Below, piece after piece: positions 25,391-37,089 of a stretch of DNA of 64,000 bases. The DNA comes from Chrysomallon squamiferum. Lineage: Eukaryota > Mollusca > Gastropoda > Neomphalida > Peltospiridae. The stretch covers positions 8,094,780 to 8,158,779 of the forward strand of contig CM022672.1 in the NCBI GenBank assembly GCA_012295275.1, given 5' to 3'. Position 1 is the first letter of the stretch. Every line of letters begins with the position of its first letter. The notes beneath the pieces were generated by a model that made no database searches, was not told the origin of the DNA, and saw only the letters and a list, made by a program, of their open reading frames with translations. The translations under genes and the position numbers were made by a program.

Positions 25391-25497
25391 GAACAAATAT
25401 TCACATTATGTGACATTTCATATTAAAATAAAAAATTATTATATTTTTATTTTAGAATGGAATGTTACATAATGTGAATATTCGTTCTTATTTACAG
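25391..25497. repeat. Foldback palindrome, ~45-bp arms
   Basis: GAACAAATATTCACATTATG then TGACATTTCATATTAAAATA on the left pairs with AATGGAATGTTACATAATGTG and AATATTCGTTC on the right, with a loop of only some 10-15 A/T bases. A few mismatches exist. It could be the core of a small MITE or foldback element. It abuts a SINE-like edge (CGTCTCTGTAGGATAT). Confidence 0.8.
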
Positions 25498-25499
25498 AA

Positions 25500-28280
25500 T
25501 CTGGCAGTCTTCTTCTAAAATGCCAAGACCTTTCCATTTGAGGTTTGGATTAGAAACAACTGTGAATATTTCAGTAATGTTTTGCGGCATTATACCAGAT
25601 CGATTAGAATTCTTTTTCTTTATTTTTCTATTTCATTTTTAATTTTTTTTTTAATTTTTAAAATTTAAAAACAAAATTTTCTTCAGAATTGTCTGCGGAT
25701 AGTTCTTGATTTGTCTGCAGATAGTAAATAAAATAAAATATTTTTAAAAATTAATTAGTTAATTTTTTATTATTATATTTATAAATTAACAGAAATTGAT
25801 TTAAGATAAAAATTTAAAATAACATTTTTTTCTTAAAAAAAAAAAAAAAAAAAAAAAAATAAATAAAATAAAATAAAAGTCAAATGAAATGAAAGAAAAG
25901 AAAGAAAAAACATAATCATAATTCAAAATAAAAAATACTAACTTTATTAAATTCATATCTAACAAAAAGATTACACAGAAAGATTTCATTTAATGATTGC
26001 AAGGTCCACGAGACTTCGATTAACATCTAAACAAGATTTTAAGAATCTACCCGAGGCAAAACAAGTAGAAAAACAAAATTAACAAATGATTTCATTCAAA
26101 TAGTAAACGGAAAAGGGGCGGGTCAGTTGGGTGTTGAGAAGGTCTGGAACACACCCTTTAATGAAAACCAAATTTCTTTTGTTTTATTTTCAAACTGACA
26201 AGGAACAGATTAATTCGTTTTCAGATATATTTTGTTTACTTATAAATATTTACTGATTTCGTTATTGCTTCATGTTTAAACTGCAGAATTGTGTACATGT
26301 ATTAGTAAAACAGTCTATAGGGAGAGACTGCTCCACCTAAAAAACATCCTACGTTCATCCCTGTTAATGTTGAATAAGAAGAAGAGAAAAAGAAAATATT
26401 CAAGCTGTTCAATTACTTCTAAATATCAATGATTTTTTTGGGGTAAATCTAACGTTCTGTGCAACATTTTTTTAGAAAAATAGAATTATTCGTTAATTAG
26501 GTTTTCTGCAGCACAAGTTTAGAAGTACAGCTGGTGTTAGAACGTTTAAGAAAAAAACAAATGTAAGCTGTGGAGAATCGAACATGCATCCTCTTGTTCT
26601 AGCGTGAAAGAGCTTAAATAAAAACGTAATAGAGCACGTAAAAACCGATGTAAAGACTTTTACACACAGGGATAGAGAAACAAAGGAGAGAGCAAAGATA
26701 TTAATATAAAATACTTATTCATTTACACTTAAATCCTATTGTTGTGCGCTCGTCATTCATTTCGTTAGTTTAATTTGTGTATTTACAGTTAGTAGAAGAT
26801 TTAGACTTCCAAAGACTGATCCAGCTACTCATCACGCATCAGTGACGCATTCTAACCAATGGGCTAAAGTTAGGTCGTATCGAAAATGACGTAGAACTGA
26901 AAGCTTATTAAGTCATTGAAGTACAAATCTAACCACGTGTCTGCAACTCAAGTAGATAGTCACCAAATCGTATTATTGGAGAATCATGTCTCACTTGATT
27001 CTGACTGTACACTTATAGATCCCTGTACGATAATATCACAAACAATAAATATAAACCGGGCCTACATTTCAGTTCTGTACTCGAGACTGAGCCGTCACCT
27101 CGCAGAACATACAGTGAAAAAGAAACCATCGCAGGAAACTAAGCCAATAATATTATATATGATTAATCATGTTATTATTCTTCCCCGGGTTTTTCTTTTT
27201 TCGTTATTTTTCCTTTCGTTCTTTCTTATTATTACTTTCATTATTATTTAAAAAAAAAAAAAAAAAAAAAAAAATTCCTATCTGGCATTTACGTAAAGAG
27301 TGTTAAAAAAAAAAAAAAAAAAGAGAATATGAAACAGTTGGATTAATAGAAGATATTCTGTTTTAAAATATAAATTCAGAAACAATCACGAAATAGAAGT
27401 TTTTTTTTAGTAAATGAAGGATGTAGAATTAATAGACATATGTGTTGCTGCTACCTGCAGATAAAATAATTAAGTTTAGCTAGCTAAGTCTCTGTGACAC
27501 AGATAAGTATATCAGTGGAGATTCAGTTTTGGAACAGACTATAACAAACTACTCACATAGGATATCTTTATTATTACATGGGTGCTATGAGTTTGAATTA
27601 GTCTTCTGTAATATTATTAAAACAGAATGAAAAACACATACACATTTTTACAAGATAAACTACAAAATAAATTGATAATAAAAATAAATACAAATATGAA
27701 TATAAAAGCCATATTCGCAAATTTCAAGAATATCGTATAGTTTTTATTTACATGCAATTTTGCAGAATTAATAGAATTTCTTCACTTTATCACTCGAAAA
27801 TTTCATTATTACTCAGTATCGCTTGTTGCTTTTTTTTGTGTGTGTTTTTGTTTTTGTTTTTGGGGTTTTGTTTTTTTGTTGTTGTTGTTGTTTTATTTTT
27901 GTAACGGCTAAGGTAATCAAGCGGTAGTTTTGGCGGAAAAGAGAGAAATAAACAGAATGAGAATGTACAGAAAAAGAAGAAGAAAAAGGGGAAAGTAAAA
28001 TCAAAATTAAAATTTTGTTTTTATTCACGAGAATAATGACTATATTTATTTATTTATTTATAACACTTCTGGTTTCCGCTGCGTGCAGATAGGTTGCAAA
28101 TTCAATACAGCTTTCAGTTATTTTCTGATAACCTTAGCGTACGATTACGACATAAGACAGCGAATCAGTGCAGTAAGCAGGGAAATGTGACCTATGAATT
28201 ATGTTACTAAATAGCGGACGATAAATGTCAGCGAGATTGGATTAGAAAGATCTAACTATATGCACTTATCTGTAATTAAG
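25500..28280. other. Gene-free A+T-rich stretch
   Basis: Holds poly(A) near 25837-25859, 27250-27274 and 27305-27321, and a minus-strand B-box-like word (GTTCGATTCTC) near 26570-26582 from a worn SINE. Nothing looks coding. The 111-codon frame ending at 27251 lacks any recognised domain. Confidence 0.6.
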
Positions 28281-28294
28281 TTTTTGAGTAGGTT

Positions 28295-28575
28295 AAGCAA
28301 AGTAATTCAAACTCGTATATGTCGAGTAACGTAATTTAAACTCGTGTATGTGGAGTAACGTAATATAAACTCTTTTATGTGGAGTAACGTAATGTCAACT
28401 TGTGAATGTCGAGTAATGTAATTTAAACTCGTGTATGTGGAGTAACGTAATTTCAACTCGTGAATGTCGAGTAATGTAATTTAAACTCGTGTATGTGGAG
28501 TAACGTAATTTACACTTACGTCTGCCGAGTAATGTAATTTAAAAATGTTTATATCGAGTAACGTAAAAGTTACTA
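28295..28575. repeat. 29-bp minisatellite with exact spacing
   Basis: GAGTAACGTA or GAGTAATGTA begins at 28324, 28353, 28382, 28411, 28440, 28469, 28498, 28527 and 28556, always 29 apart, followed by ATTTAAACTCGTGTATGTG-like sequence. A worn unit precedes the first. Units alternate in part between a TGGAGTAACG and a TCGAGTAATG form, so a 58-bp dimer is visible at 28411-28526. No spacers, hence not a CRISPR. Confidence 0.95.
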
Positions 28576-28994
28576 GGTTTTAATTCGTATACTTTGTTAA
28601 CTGAATCATAGACAATCAGATACTTTAGAAACAAAGAAAGTACAAAACAAATAAATGAACAACAACAACAATAAAACTGATGATACTAAATAAATATATA
28701 AATTTTGTTACAATAGTTTTAAAGAAGTAACCTGATGACACTACATTTATGTGTCAACAAAGTGCTTATTGCATTCACATTTAACAGACAGAAAAGTATA
28801 TCATATGATACAGCATTCCCGAAGCACCGGCAATCTCAGAAAACAGGAAAAAAGTAACATAAAGTTAACTACGAAGACGCTGTTAATCAGCTAGTTTGAA
28901 CATGTCTTCACTCAAAAGAGTGCTAGTATGTTACTACGTTGGTATATTCGTATGTTAGTATTTTAGAAGAGAAGATCTAGTGAACATACACATC

Positions 28995-29085
28995 ACCTAT
29001 TAACTCTGGGATCGATCCCTAAGCTTACCGTTGTTAAGGATTTCTGCACAACCACAGAGCTATCGAGACTGGTCAGCCAGGGACA
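28995..29085 (-). mobile_element. tRNA-derived SINE head (minus strand)
   Basis: Minus strand reads TAGCTCTGTGG (rc of 29052-29062; 10 of 11 A-box positions), then about 32 bases later GGGATCGATCCC (29008-29019; 10 of 11 B-box positions). Spacing fits a tRNA promoter. It cannot fold as a normal tRNA by eye, so it is a SINE or tRNA pseudogene. Confidence 0.6.
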
Positions 29086-29099
29086 TCACAACTGACCAG

Positions 29100-29986
29100 C
29101 GTCATTGAAGTAACATAGCTCTCACGTTTTTCCTCTCCGGAGATAAAAATCTTTACATATCGGACATCAGATAGCGAATTTCGTTTTTACTGATCGATTT
29201 GTGAGCAGGATTTTGTTTATAAAAGTCAGCGTATTAGCAAGATTTCGTTTTTGAGAGGTCGATCTATTAGCAGGAATTGGCTTTTCGGAGGTCATTCTAT
29301 TAGCGAGATTTACCCAGTTAGTGATGCGCGTTCCAGTAAAAACAGTGCACAAAGACTGAGAATCTATTTGTTGATTACATCTACAAATATTTTTAACTGA
29401 CAGCATTCATTACTGTCTATGTAACTTCCACATTAATCTGCGTGACAAACATAATTCACTTACATTAACTTAATTAGGTGTATAACGTTGTTATAATTTT
29501 ATTCTTTTATTTTACCTTTGCCTGGGTTTTTTTCCGTTATTCCTTTTATTATTATAATTTTATTTATTTATTTATTTATTTAGAGTATTTTTAAAAAATA
29601 GTTTTTTCCCCGAGTTTTAGATTCGCGATTTTTGGTTTCGTTGTTATTGTGTTATTTTTTTTATTCTAACTTTGCCTTTTTTCCACCGTTTTTTCTTTTA
29701 TTATTATAATTTTATTTATTTATTTATCATATTTCTAAAATGTTTTTTTCCGATTTTTCATGTTCGAGGTTTCTTGTTTATTCTATTGTCATTATCACCT
29801 TCATCGCAGTCATTGTCGTTGTCTTCATAGTATTATTACTGATACTGTATCCAACGTCCCTAATACCGTTTTAGAATTTTTGATGGCGTCGCCATTTTGA
29901 ATTAAATAAAATAATGTTTTGAACATTAGATTTTACAATAGATACAGAAATGATTTATGAAATGCTAATAATTGGATATAAAAGGT

Positions 29987-30023
<37 letters not shown>

Positions 30024-30090
30024 TCTAATATAATTATATTATTATATTTTTACTGGCTTTTTACTACATTGCAACTGATTTGACGCTAAT
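29100..30090. other. Gene-free stretch with TTTA and AAT repeats
   Basis: TTTA runs near 29555-29582 and 29710-29728, both preceded by ATTATAATTTTATTTATT. The flanking text (TTTTATTATTATAATTTT after CCGTTATTCC / CCACCGTTTTTTC) is similar, suggesting a diverged ~175-bp duplication. AAT repeats near 29990-30022. Confidence 0.5.
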
Positions 30091-30104
30091 TACTTAGTCT
30101 CTTT

Positions 30105-30250
30105 GATTGACACGTGACACGTCCACTGTCCAATCGAATTACAGATAACAGCTTAATGTTTGGTTGCTGTAATCTTGTTTGCCGAATTTGCCGAATTTGC
30201 AATCAAATGTTTTTAACTTTCTGTGTCCGGTCAAAACTGAATTAGCATAA
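30105..30250. repeat. Duplicated regulatory-like element, copy 1
   Basis: GATTGACACGTGACA (30105-30119), then TGTCCAATC, CAGATAACA, TTAATG, GCCGAATTTG and GGTCAAA. The same words in the same order recur at 30592-30711. It contains TGATTGACA (30104-30112, a PBX-MEIS-type site) fused to a CACGTG E-box, and an inverted-CCAAT-type word. Confidence 0.7.
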
Positions 30251-30257
30251 TAAAACA

Positions 30258-30385
30258 CATTACGTTTTCACTGTACAGTGATAAATACTGAAATTTAAAA
30301 ACTCTTAACAAATTACACATTTAAACTGTGTAACAACATACATTACGTTTTCAAATTACAGTGATAAATACTGAATTTAAACTGC
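30258..30385. repeat. 83-bp tandem pair
   Basis: CATTACGTTTTC...ACAGTGATAAATACTGAA...TTTAAA occurs at 30258 and 30341. The intervening TTTAAACTGTGTAAC and TTTAAACTGCGTAAT parts also match. Confidence 0.75.
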
Positions 30386-30591
30386 GTAATAAACTTTATA
30401 TTTTTAAACATACACATCCTGTTGTTATTGTCTTAACCTACTGTTACAATGCCAGACTATATTTCAGTTGTTCGTGACAGTGTGTTATTATGAAATGTTT
30501 CGTTTATTACATCTTCTAGAGAAATCTATTCAATTACACCACGTAATCACCGACGTCCTTGGAAGTTAAGTTGGCGCTTCTCGGACTCCAC

Positions 30592-30711
30592 GATTGACAC
30601 GTGACAAGCCGGACGTCCAATCAGATTTCAGATAACAACTTAATGATTGGGTTCTGGAGACTGAATTGTCGAATTTGTCTCTCAAGTGTGTTTACTGGTC
30701 AAAGAGCGAAT
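30592..30711. repeat. Duplicated regulatory-like element, copy 2
   Basis: GATTGACACGTGACA starts at 30592, 487 bases after copy 1, followed by CGTCCAATC, CAGATAACAACTTAATG, GTCGAATTTG and GGTCAAA. The first 15 bases are identical to copy 1 while the rest has diverged. Confidence 0.7.
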
Positions 30712-30719
30712 GTTGACCC

Positions 30720-33110
30720 CAGTGAAATCTCAGTGAATTAACCTAAATATATTTTCTCTGAGTTTGGCAGTGAAATACTTGATACCCAAAGCGATCCACG
30801 ATCGATTCCCGACGTCGACACATCGTTGCACAATTTCACGTTATCGCCAAATCGGTATATAATAGATAGTCCTGTTTTGAATAATACGCATGTGAGAAGA
30901 TCGTTTGCTGTCAAAATATAAAATGCATTGGTTTCTGGGTTTTGTAAGAATTACTAAAATTAAAATTGATCGTCCAGTTAATGACAACAGAAAATAAATT
31001 ACTGTAGTCTCGAGTTGTAAAAAAAAAAAAAATAAAAAAATATCTGTAATGTCTTTATTACTGATAAATCTTATTTGATAAGTTTTATGTATGATTTATG
31101 CATAATATGAGCTATAAGGTGTTCATCACAAAATTGACAGTTTGTTTAAATTAATGATTTACACCAGTTGTTGTTTTTTTTTCAAGGAAAAAGAATCAGT
31201 TTCTTTTATCTTCTTGTCTACTTGCATCAATTAGTAGCAAGATTTGTTTTCAGTGTGTGTCTTCTCATAGACAGCAAACTGCATACTGCAGCTTTTAACG
31301 GCAACAACAGCAGTAACATTAACAATAATGACGATGGTAATAGTAATGGTAATAATAACAACAACAACAACAAATAAATAATAATAATAATAAAAACAAA
31401 AACAACAACAACAACAACAAAAAGAGAAACAATAAAGAAAGCTACAGAGCGGCCTCAGACAGATCTTATAACTCAGTGGTGAGGTGACTGCAGAAAGAGG
31501 AAGTGGCTGCAGCGAGGCGGACTGATCCTGGGACCTGTGACTTGATGCGATGTGTTACTTCACGCTGAAGACATTCCTCACTCCGTCTCTTTATGAACAC
31601 TGCTGTAGTTTGCAGGAAATTGCACGGACTTAACTTGACACAAAGACCCCGATTTAGAGAATAATAAATTGTGTGCCCGCTAGAAATCGCTAAGCCTGGA
31701 AATGGCTTTCTTTTGCAATCCATCTACGAGTTGGAATTTCTTATAGAATTCGGGTCCAACATGGACGATTATTTTACTTGAAGAAAAAATAATGATTTTT
31801 CGCCTTATTCTTCGTTCTCTTTTCTCTTTTAGCGGAATATGTGATTCCAAGCAGATTTGGCAAATTATCTTTAATGGCGAGAGGAGAAAATTAAATTGGC
31901 AGTCTGGTCTATCGTGAATAACAGCGAGAAGTTACAGTTCACCGGAAATAAAAAAAAATTCTTGTACGTTTTAGCAACAACAAATCAGAAGAGTATGTTA
32001 AATACACCAAAACAAACAAAAAATATATATATTAGAATAAAATAAAGGAAGGCAGTAATGAACGTATTAACTTATTAATTGCTCACTGACTCTACGAACT
32101 GATTAATGGTGGAAAGAATAAATGAAAAAATAAAATGAGTAAATAAATGCATAAAAGTCTTAAGTAAATTTTAATTACTACAACACCGTCATAACCATAC
32201 ATACAGACATACAAACATACACAACGCAATCAATATACTGTATGTACACTTACATTTTTAAAAATAAAACCACGTCAAACTTTTATTGTGTTCAAGTTAC
32301 ATAATAAAAATCAAAATTAACTGACTGAGCAACCTTTTCGTCTAAAAACATGACATATAAATCATCGGTAATTTTGTAATTTGTGTCTCTCATCTTTTAA
32401 TGGTTTACAGTAATCCTGCGAATAGGGAAATTTTATTTTCCTAGCTACACAAAAATCCTTTTAAGATGTTGTTCGCTCTGCTTGTTAAAACGTGGCCTGA
32501 GGGGGAGTTTAGAAGTAAAAAAAAATAATAACACGCATAATAAAATTTGTTTTAAAATATTAATGCGTGTCGAAGGACAATCTGGCGGGGATTATTGAAA
32601 TTTGAAATTTGTTTTAAAACATTAACTGTCAATATGTTTGGCTTAAATTCGGTAGTATTCGATAATGCTGTGTTTACAGAGATTTGGTCTCAATTCAAAT
32701 TTACACTTTTTTTTTTTTTTTTTTTTTTTTTAAATAGAATTTAGGAATGAAAAGTTAGTTAATGAATGAATGAATAAATAAATGAATATGTTGTTGTTGT
32801 TGTTGTTTTTGTTATTATTGGTATTTTAGTCTTTGTTCTTCATCCTTGATTGTTCTTGCACTTACAATTAAACTGTTGTTACTTTATCAAACACTCTGAT
32901 AAAACTGTATCTCTAACTTTCATTTCATTGTTACCATGATGATGATGATGATGGCTCTAATGAATATTATTATTATCAAACTTTGATGATGATAATGATG
33001 ATACAAATATTTTTCTTCTGATAATAATGATGATAATCACTCTAACAGTTATGACATTGAAGATTAAGAAAACATATAACTAACTTTCATCTTGCAGTGG
33101 AACAAACAAA
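30720..33110. other. Gene-free stretch with SINE-like remnants
   Basis: A plus-strand tRNA-like remnant is at about 31455-31540 (TAACTCAGTGGTGAGGTG, then ACTGATCCTGGGACC). A B-box-like ATCGATTCCCGACG is near 30803. Also AAC/AAT repeats (31340-31420), poly(T) near 32708-32731 and GAT triplets near 32937-33000. The frame opposite the SINE (31466-31723) is not taken as a gene. Confidence 0.55.
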
Positions 33111-33118
33111 AAATCGAT

Positions 33119-33119
<1 letters not shown>

Positions 33120-33202
<83 letters not shown>

Positions 33203-33210
33203 CATATATA
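33120..33210. repeat. (TA)n-(CATA)n compound microsatellite
   Basis: About 25 TA units followed by CATA units. The overlapping 78- and 122-codon frames (Tyr-Ile runs) are products of this repeat. Confidence 0.9.
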
Positions 33211-33539
33211 TATAATATTCAAACACAGCTTTGTAGACGTAAAACGAGTCAAAACACATATTTTATTAAGTAATTTAAATGGATACGATAAATATTTCAA
33301 AAAAAAAAAAAAAATACTATATAAAGACTATTTGTTTTTTGTTGTTCTTTTTTGTGTGTGGGTTGTTGTTTTTTTACTGGAAACTATAACGTATATTAAC
33401 CAAATTATTTTAACGTATTTTCTGGACATATTTTATTTCTGGCCTCAGTATTTTGATTAAATTTTCTTCACGCGGACTTAAACTACAACTTAATAATGTA
33501 TACAGTGTCTTAGCGTTAACACCAGAGCTTGTACAGCAA

Positions 33540-34160
33540 CATAAACTACGCGATCTCTGATCTAACCAGCGCGTTAAAAATACCGACATCATCATTCACG
33601 GCCACTTAACAACGACAGCCGTTAATTCGCTTCATCCACCGCATTGCATTTCTACAACGAGGAAGTCAACCCGCCAGCAACCTCGTCACCAGCAGCGGCG
33701 TCGACAGACCTATTACAGCACCTAAGTGACTTTTTAAAACTTTGGCAGAATTCCGCTTTTTAGACGTTTTTTCTGCAAGTAAATGTTTCGTGAGACCTAA
33801 ATTAAAGCCGGTATTTCCAGGTGGAATAATCAACGAGTCGTCTGCGAAGTCTGAAGTAGGAGCTATGGCGTCGCGTAAGACGTTTGACGTCGTTGAAAAA
33901 AGTACGCAGTGTCACGAACGGTCACGTAACGGACTGCAGGCGCTTAGATTCGTGGCTGACAGCTTTGAGGTTACCGGTTCGATTACCAGCAGCTGAATTT
34001 GGAAGCGTTGATTAGCTTTAAGTATAGTTATTTCAAAGCGCGTGGGAGTAGAACTGACGGGCAAGTTGAAAATTGATAATTCAAGTCGCTAAGCTGAGAT
34101 ATCACATGTAAAATGACGCAATGATTATGTCACTTTCGTTAGGGTTGGAATGGACGCAGG
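33540..34160. other. CpG-rich non-repetitive island
   Basis: Unusually G+C- and CpG-rich for the window (GCGGCGTCGACAG, CGTCGCGTAAGACG). A + strand frame is open over 33742-33996 and has an ATG at 33865 (MASRKTFDVVEKSTQCHERS... to a stop at 33996), 43 codons, no domain recognised. This could be a first exon, a promoter or neutral sequence; I cannot tell. Confidence 0.3.
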
Positions 34161-34169
34161 CACAGATAA

Positions 34170-35043
34170 TTGGAGATGTGGTTTCATAACAGTCACTTAG
34201 GTCTGCGTCTAACCTTTATAACATGCCCTGCTTTATCAAAAGAGACGTGATGTTTCGCAGGATCAACCCTGCTGTTTCCTGTTCCAGGCAGAGCCCCTTG
34301 ATTCATATAAGAATAATCATGATAGATGCTTTTGTGGATATAGGGACGTGTAAACAAATGAACCCTCCTTATCTAGAAATAACAGCATGTCTAAAGTGAT
34401 TCTGTGGAGTTCTTTTAAAATTAATGTTATGATCTATATATATATATATATATATACACATACACACATTCACTCACACATACATACATACATAGAATGT
34501 ATTTAAATATACATACATACATACATATAAACATACATATATACATACGAACATATATATACACATATACACATACACACATTCATACATATTATGTTTC
34601 AGATCTGCTGAAGTAACTTCACCTCTTTAGAAACTGTCCCACGATTCAGACACTAACTCACATTTCAGGCAGCACTGCACGTTGAACTGAAAACACAGTT
34701 TTACAGCCTTCAACACCTTCATTCTGATCATTTCGAATCGTTCATGTACAAACGAGAGCATTCCACGATGACCATAACAGTTATTTGACAGTGAAAAGTT
34801 AACTGGCTACAATGGAATGCGCCCATTTGATGGTTCTGAAAATCATGGATAGAAGTATTTAAAAAAAAAAAAATGTGTTTGCTAAGCAGTCGAGAAGCTC
34901 AGTGATCGTGGTAATGAACTACGACGTGTGCCTGCTTCAAGAGGTTTTCATGTTTACTTTTCTTACAGCAAACATTTTTAGATAAATCTCCAAAGTAAAC
35001 ATTTTTCATCAAATCATATAATAATTTTTATATCTGCAAGTGT

Positions 35044-35078
<35 letters not shown>

Positions 35079-35330
35079 CAACCACAAAATATACTTTGCA
35101 ATAATAACATGTTCTGAAAACCGAACAGCCACAAATCTTGAAATAAATGTATGTATTTAATAAAATGAAATGATACTGGTGCGAAAGGTTAAGGAATAAA
35201 CTGAAGTGAGTTAATATTAAATATCGTGATTATAACGGACTCGCTAGAGAGAAGAAAGTTCACGACCTTTTATGAGTCAGAAGAAAATTATCTTTTATTT
35301 CTGCCTTCTAATAACCAAATAAAATCTTCT
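34170..35330. other. Gene-free stretch with TA/CATA repeats
   Basis: TA and CATA/CACA repeats cover about 34435-34600. Poly(A) runs are near 34860 and 35051-35077. No coding signal. Confidence 0.6.
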
Positions 35331-35338
35331 TTCATTCA

Positions 35339-35442
<104 letters not shown>

Positions 35443-35449
35443 CCCCCCT

Positions 35450-36673
35450 CCCTACCTTATCAGCATAGTCACACTTGTTTAGCCTTGCCCTCTGGCAATG
35501 CGAACATAACCTTCTTTCTTACCGTCTTTTTATCTTATCTGAAAAATATTTATTTTTTATTTCTATTTTTTTTTTTTTTTTATTTTATTTTATTATTTTT
35601 TTTTTTTTTCGTCTTGTTCACTCCACTATACAAACTGCTATAAAATAAATCTGTTTTTTTTTTTCTTGAGGAGGGCGGTTCTGTTCCAAACAGCACTTGC
35701 CGTCCCAAAATTTACGTTCATCTTTTAGAACATTCAGTGTAATTAAATTTCAGAGTAAAGAATAGCTCAAAGCTTACAGAGTAGTCAGAAAATACATAAA
35801 ACACGTGGTCGCGGTTATTAATAACTTACGAAGATTGAATTACTTATTGATTTTAAGCAGGTCTCACGTTTTTGTCGAACATGAACACCCGAGTCTCGTT
35901 AACCTACGCTAAACAGCTTTATTACGACAGTTTATATTGCACGTGCACCACGTGTTAAGTTCCCACTTAGAGCATGTACTAATAGAGGCCCAGTTATTAG
36001 ATAAAACTACTTCGTTACAGGTATGTGTTGTTTTAAATAAGAAAATGGCGGCCAGTGTAATACCAGTTCTGACAAAACATGAAAATACACAGTGGACTAA
36101 TTGTATGCTTGTCTCTGTATTTATCGTCTGAATATTTCTATATCTATGTGTGCGGGTAATGTGTGTGTGTATGAATATTATGTTATCCTTTTTTTCTTGA
36201 AAATTAATAACAGCAATTTATGATGATCAGAAACAGATAAGAACATAAATTTATCATAAAAACTGTATTTGGTGTATTTATTAAGACCAATGCAGGTACA
36301 GTTTAAATTTAAAAAATTACAATAATAACACAAAACACACAAACACACAACACACACATACACACATACATACATACACACACACACACATATACACACA
36401 CTCACACTCACACACACACAACACACACATACATACACACACAACATGCACACACACTCATGCGCGCACGCACACATTATTTCCTAACCCGATCGTAAGT
36501 AAGGGATTATTTGTACTTTGACTTACGCTGTTTATCGTTTCTGCATCGCTTCATTAACGTTCCGACCGACTGAAAGTGTAATAAATGTTTTCGTATAATA
36601 AAGGGCACGAAATGTATAGGATAATTGCTTGAAAGCATATCTACAAAACACAACAAAAACAACATGAAAAAAG

Positions 36674-36707
<34 letters not shown>

Positions 36708-36780
36708 GAAATCGTGCAACAGCAAAGATGACAGAAGCAATAAAACAGCTATTCTCAACTGTACAAAAAAGATACACTGT
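35450..36780. other. Gene-free stretch with YY1-type word and AC-rich repeat
   Basis: AAAATGGCGGC, a full YY1 site, is at 36042-36052. Its ATG opens only 28 codons (MAASVIPVLTKHENTQW...). T-rich (35560-35610), AC-rich (36330-36475) and poly(A) (36676-36706) tracts fill the rest. Confidence 0.5.
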
Positions 36781-36789
36781 AACTTTATT

Positions 36790-37085
36790 ATTTAACAATA
36801 CGAATGCCACCTAGCGATCACGTGACGGTTTGATCTTTAATTGCAGGTGGGTTTTTTTTTTGTACAACGCCAGGTGTTTTTGATGTTGCACGTGTCTGAC
36901 AACAACGTCAGTAACGCCACATGTCTGCACCGAGTGAGTGGATAGCAGCAGCTGCAACGACTTCATACAGAAATTCGGAGCTCGACCGGGACGAGTAGAA
37001 ATTCGTGGAGTCTTCACCATTCCAGAGAGTCGGGCCACCCACACCTGTGTGTATCTGAGTCTAGCGGAGATTCGTTGTGGAGAAG
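36790..37085. other. E-box-rich non-repetitive island
   Basis: In under 300 bases there are CACGTG at 36819 and 36889, CAGGTG twice (36845, 36871), CAGCTG near 36950 and CACCTG near 37041, in sequence free of simple repeats. Enhancer-like by motif density only. Confidence 0.35.
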
Positions 37086-37089
37086 AAAA

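Noticed and set aside
28295-28575. CRISPR-like array with 29-bp repeats
   Set aside because: The repeats are contiguous with no spacers, and the DNA is eukaryotic.
28995-29085. Functional tRNA gene
   Set aside because: A- and B-box words are present, but I cannot fold acceptor and anticodon stems; a SINE or tRNA pseudogene fits better.
31466-31723. 85-codon minus-strand frame
   Set aside because: It runs antisense through a tRNA-like SINE remnant.
36042-36130. YY1-type ATGGCGGCC as the first exon of a gene
   Set aside because: The frame closes after 28 codons with no clear donor or recognisable protein; kept only as a motif.
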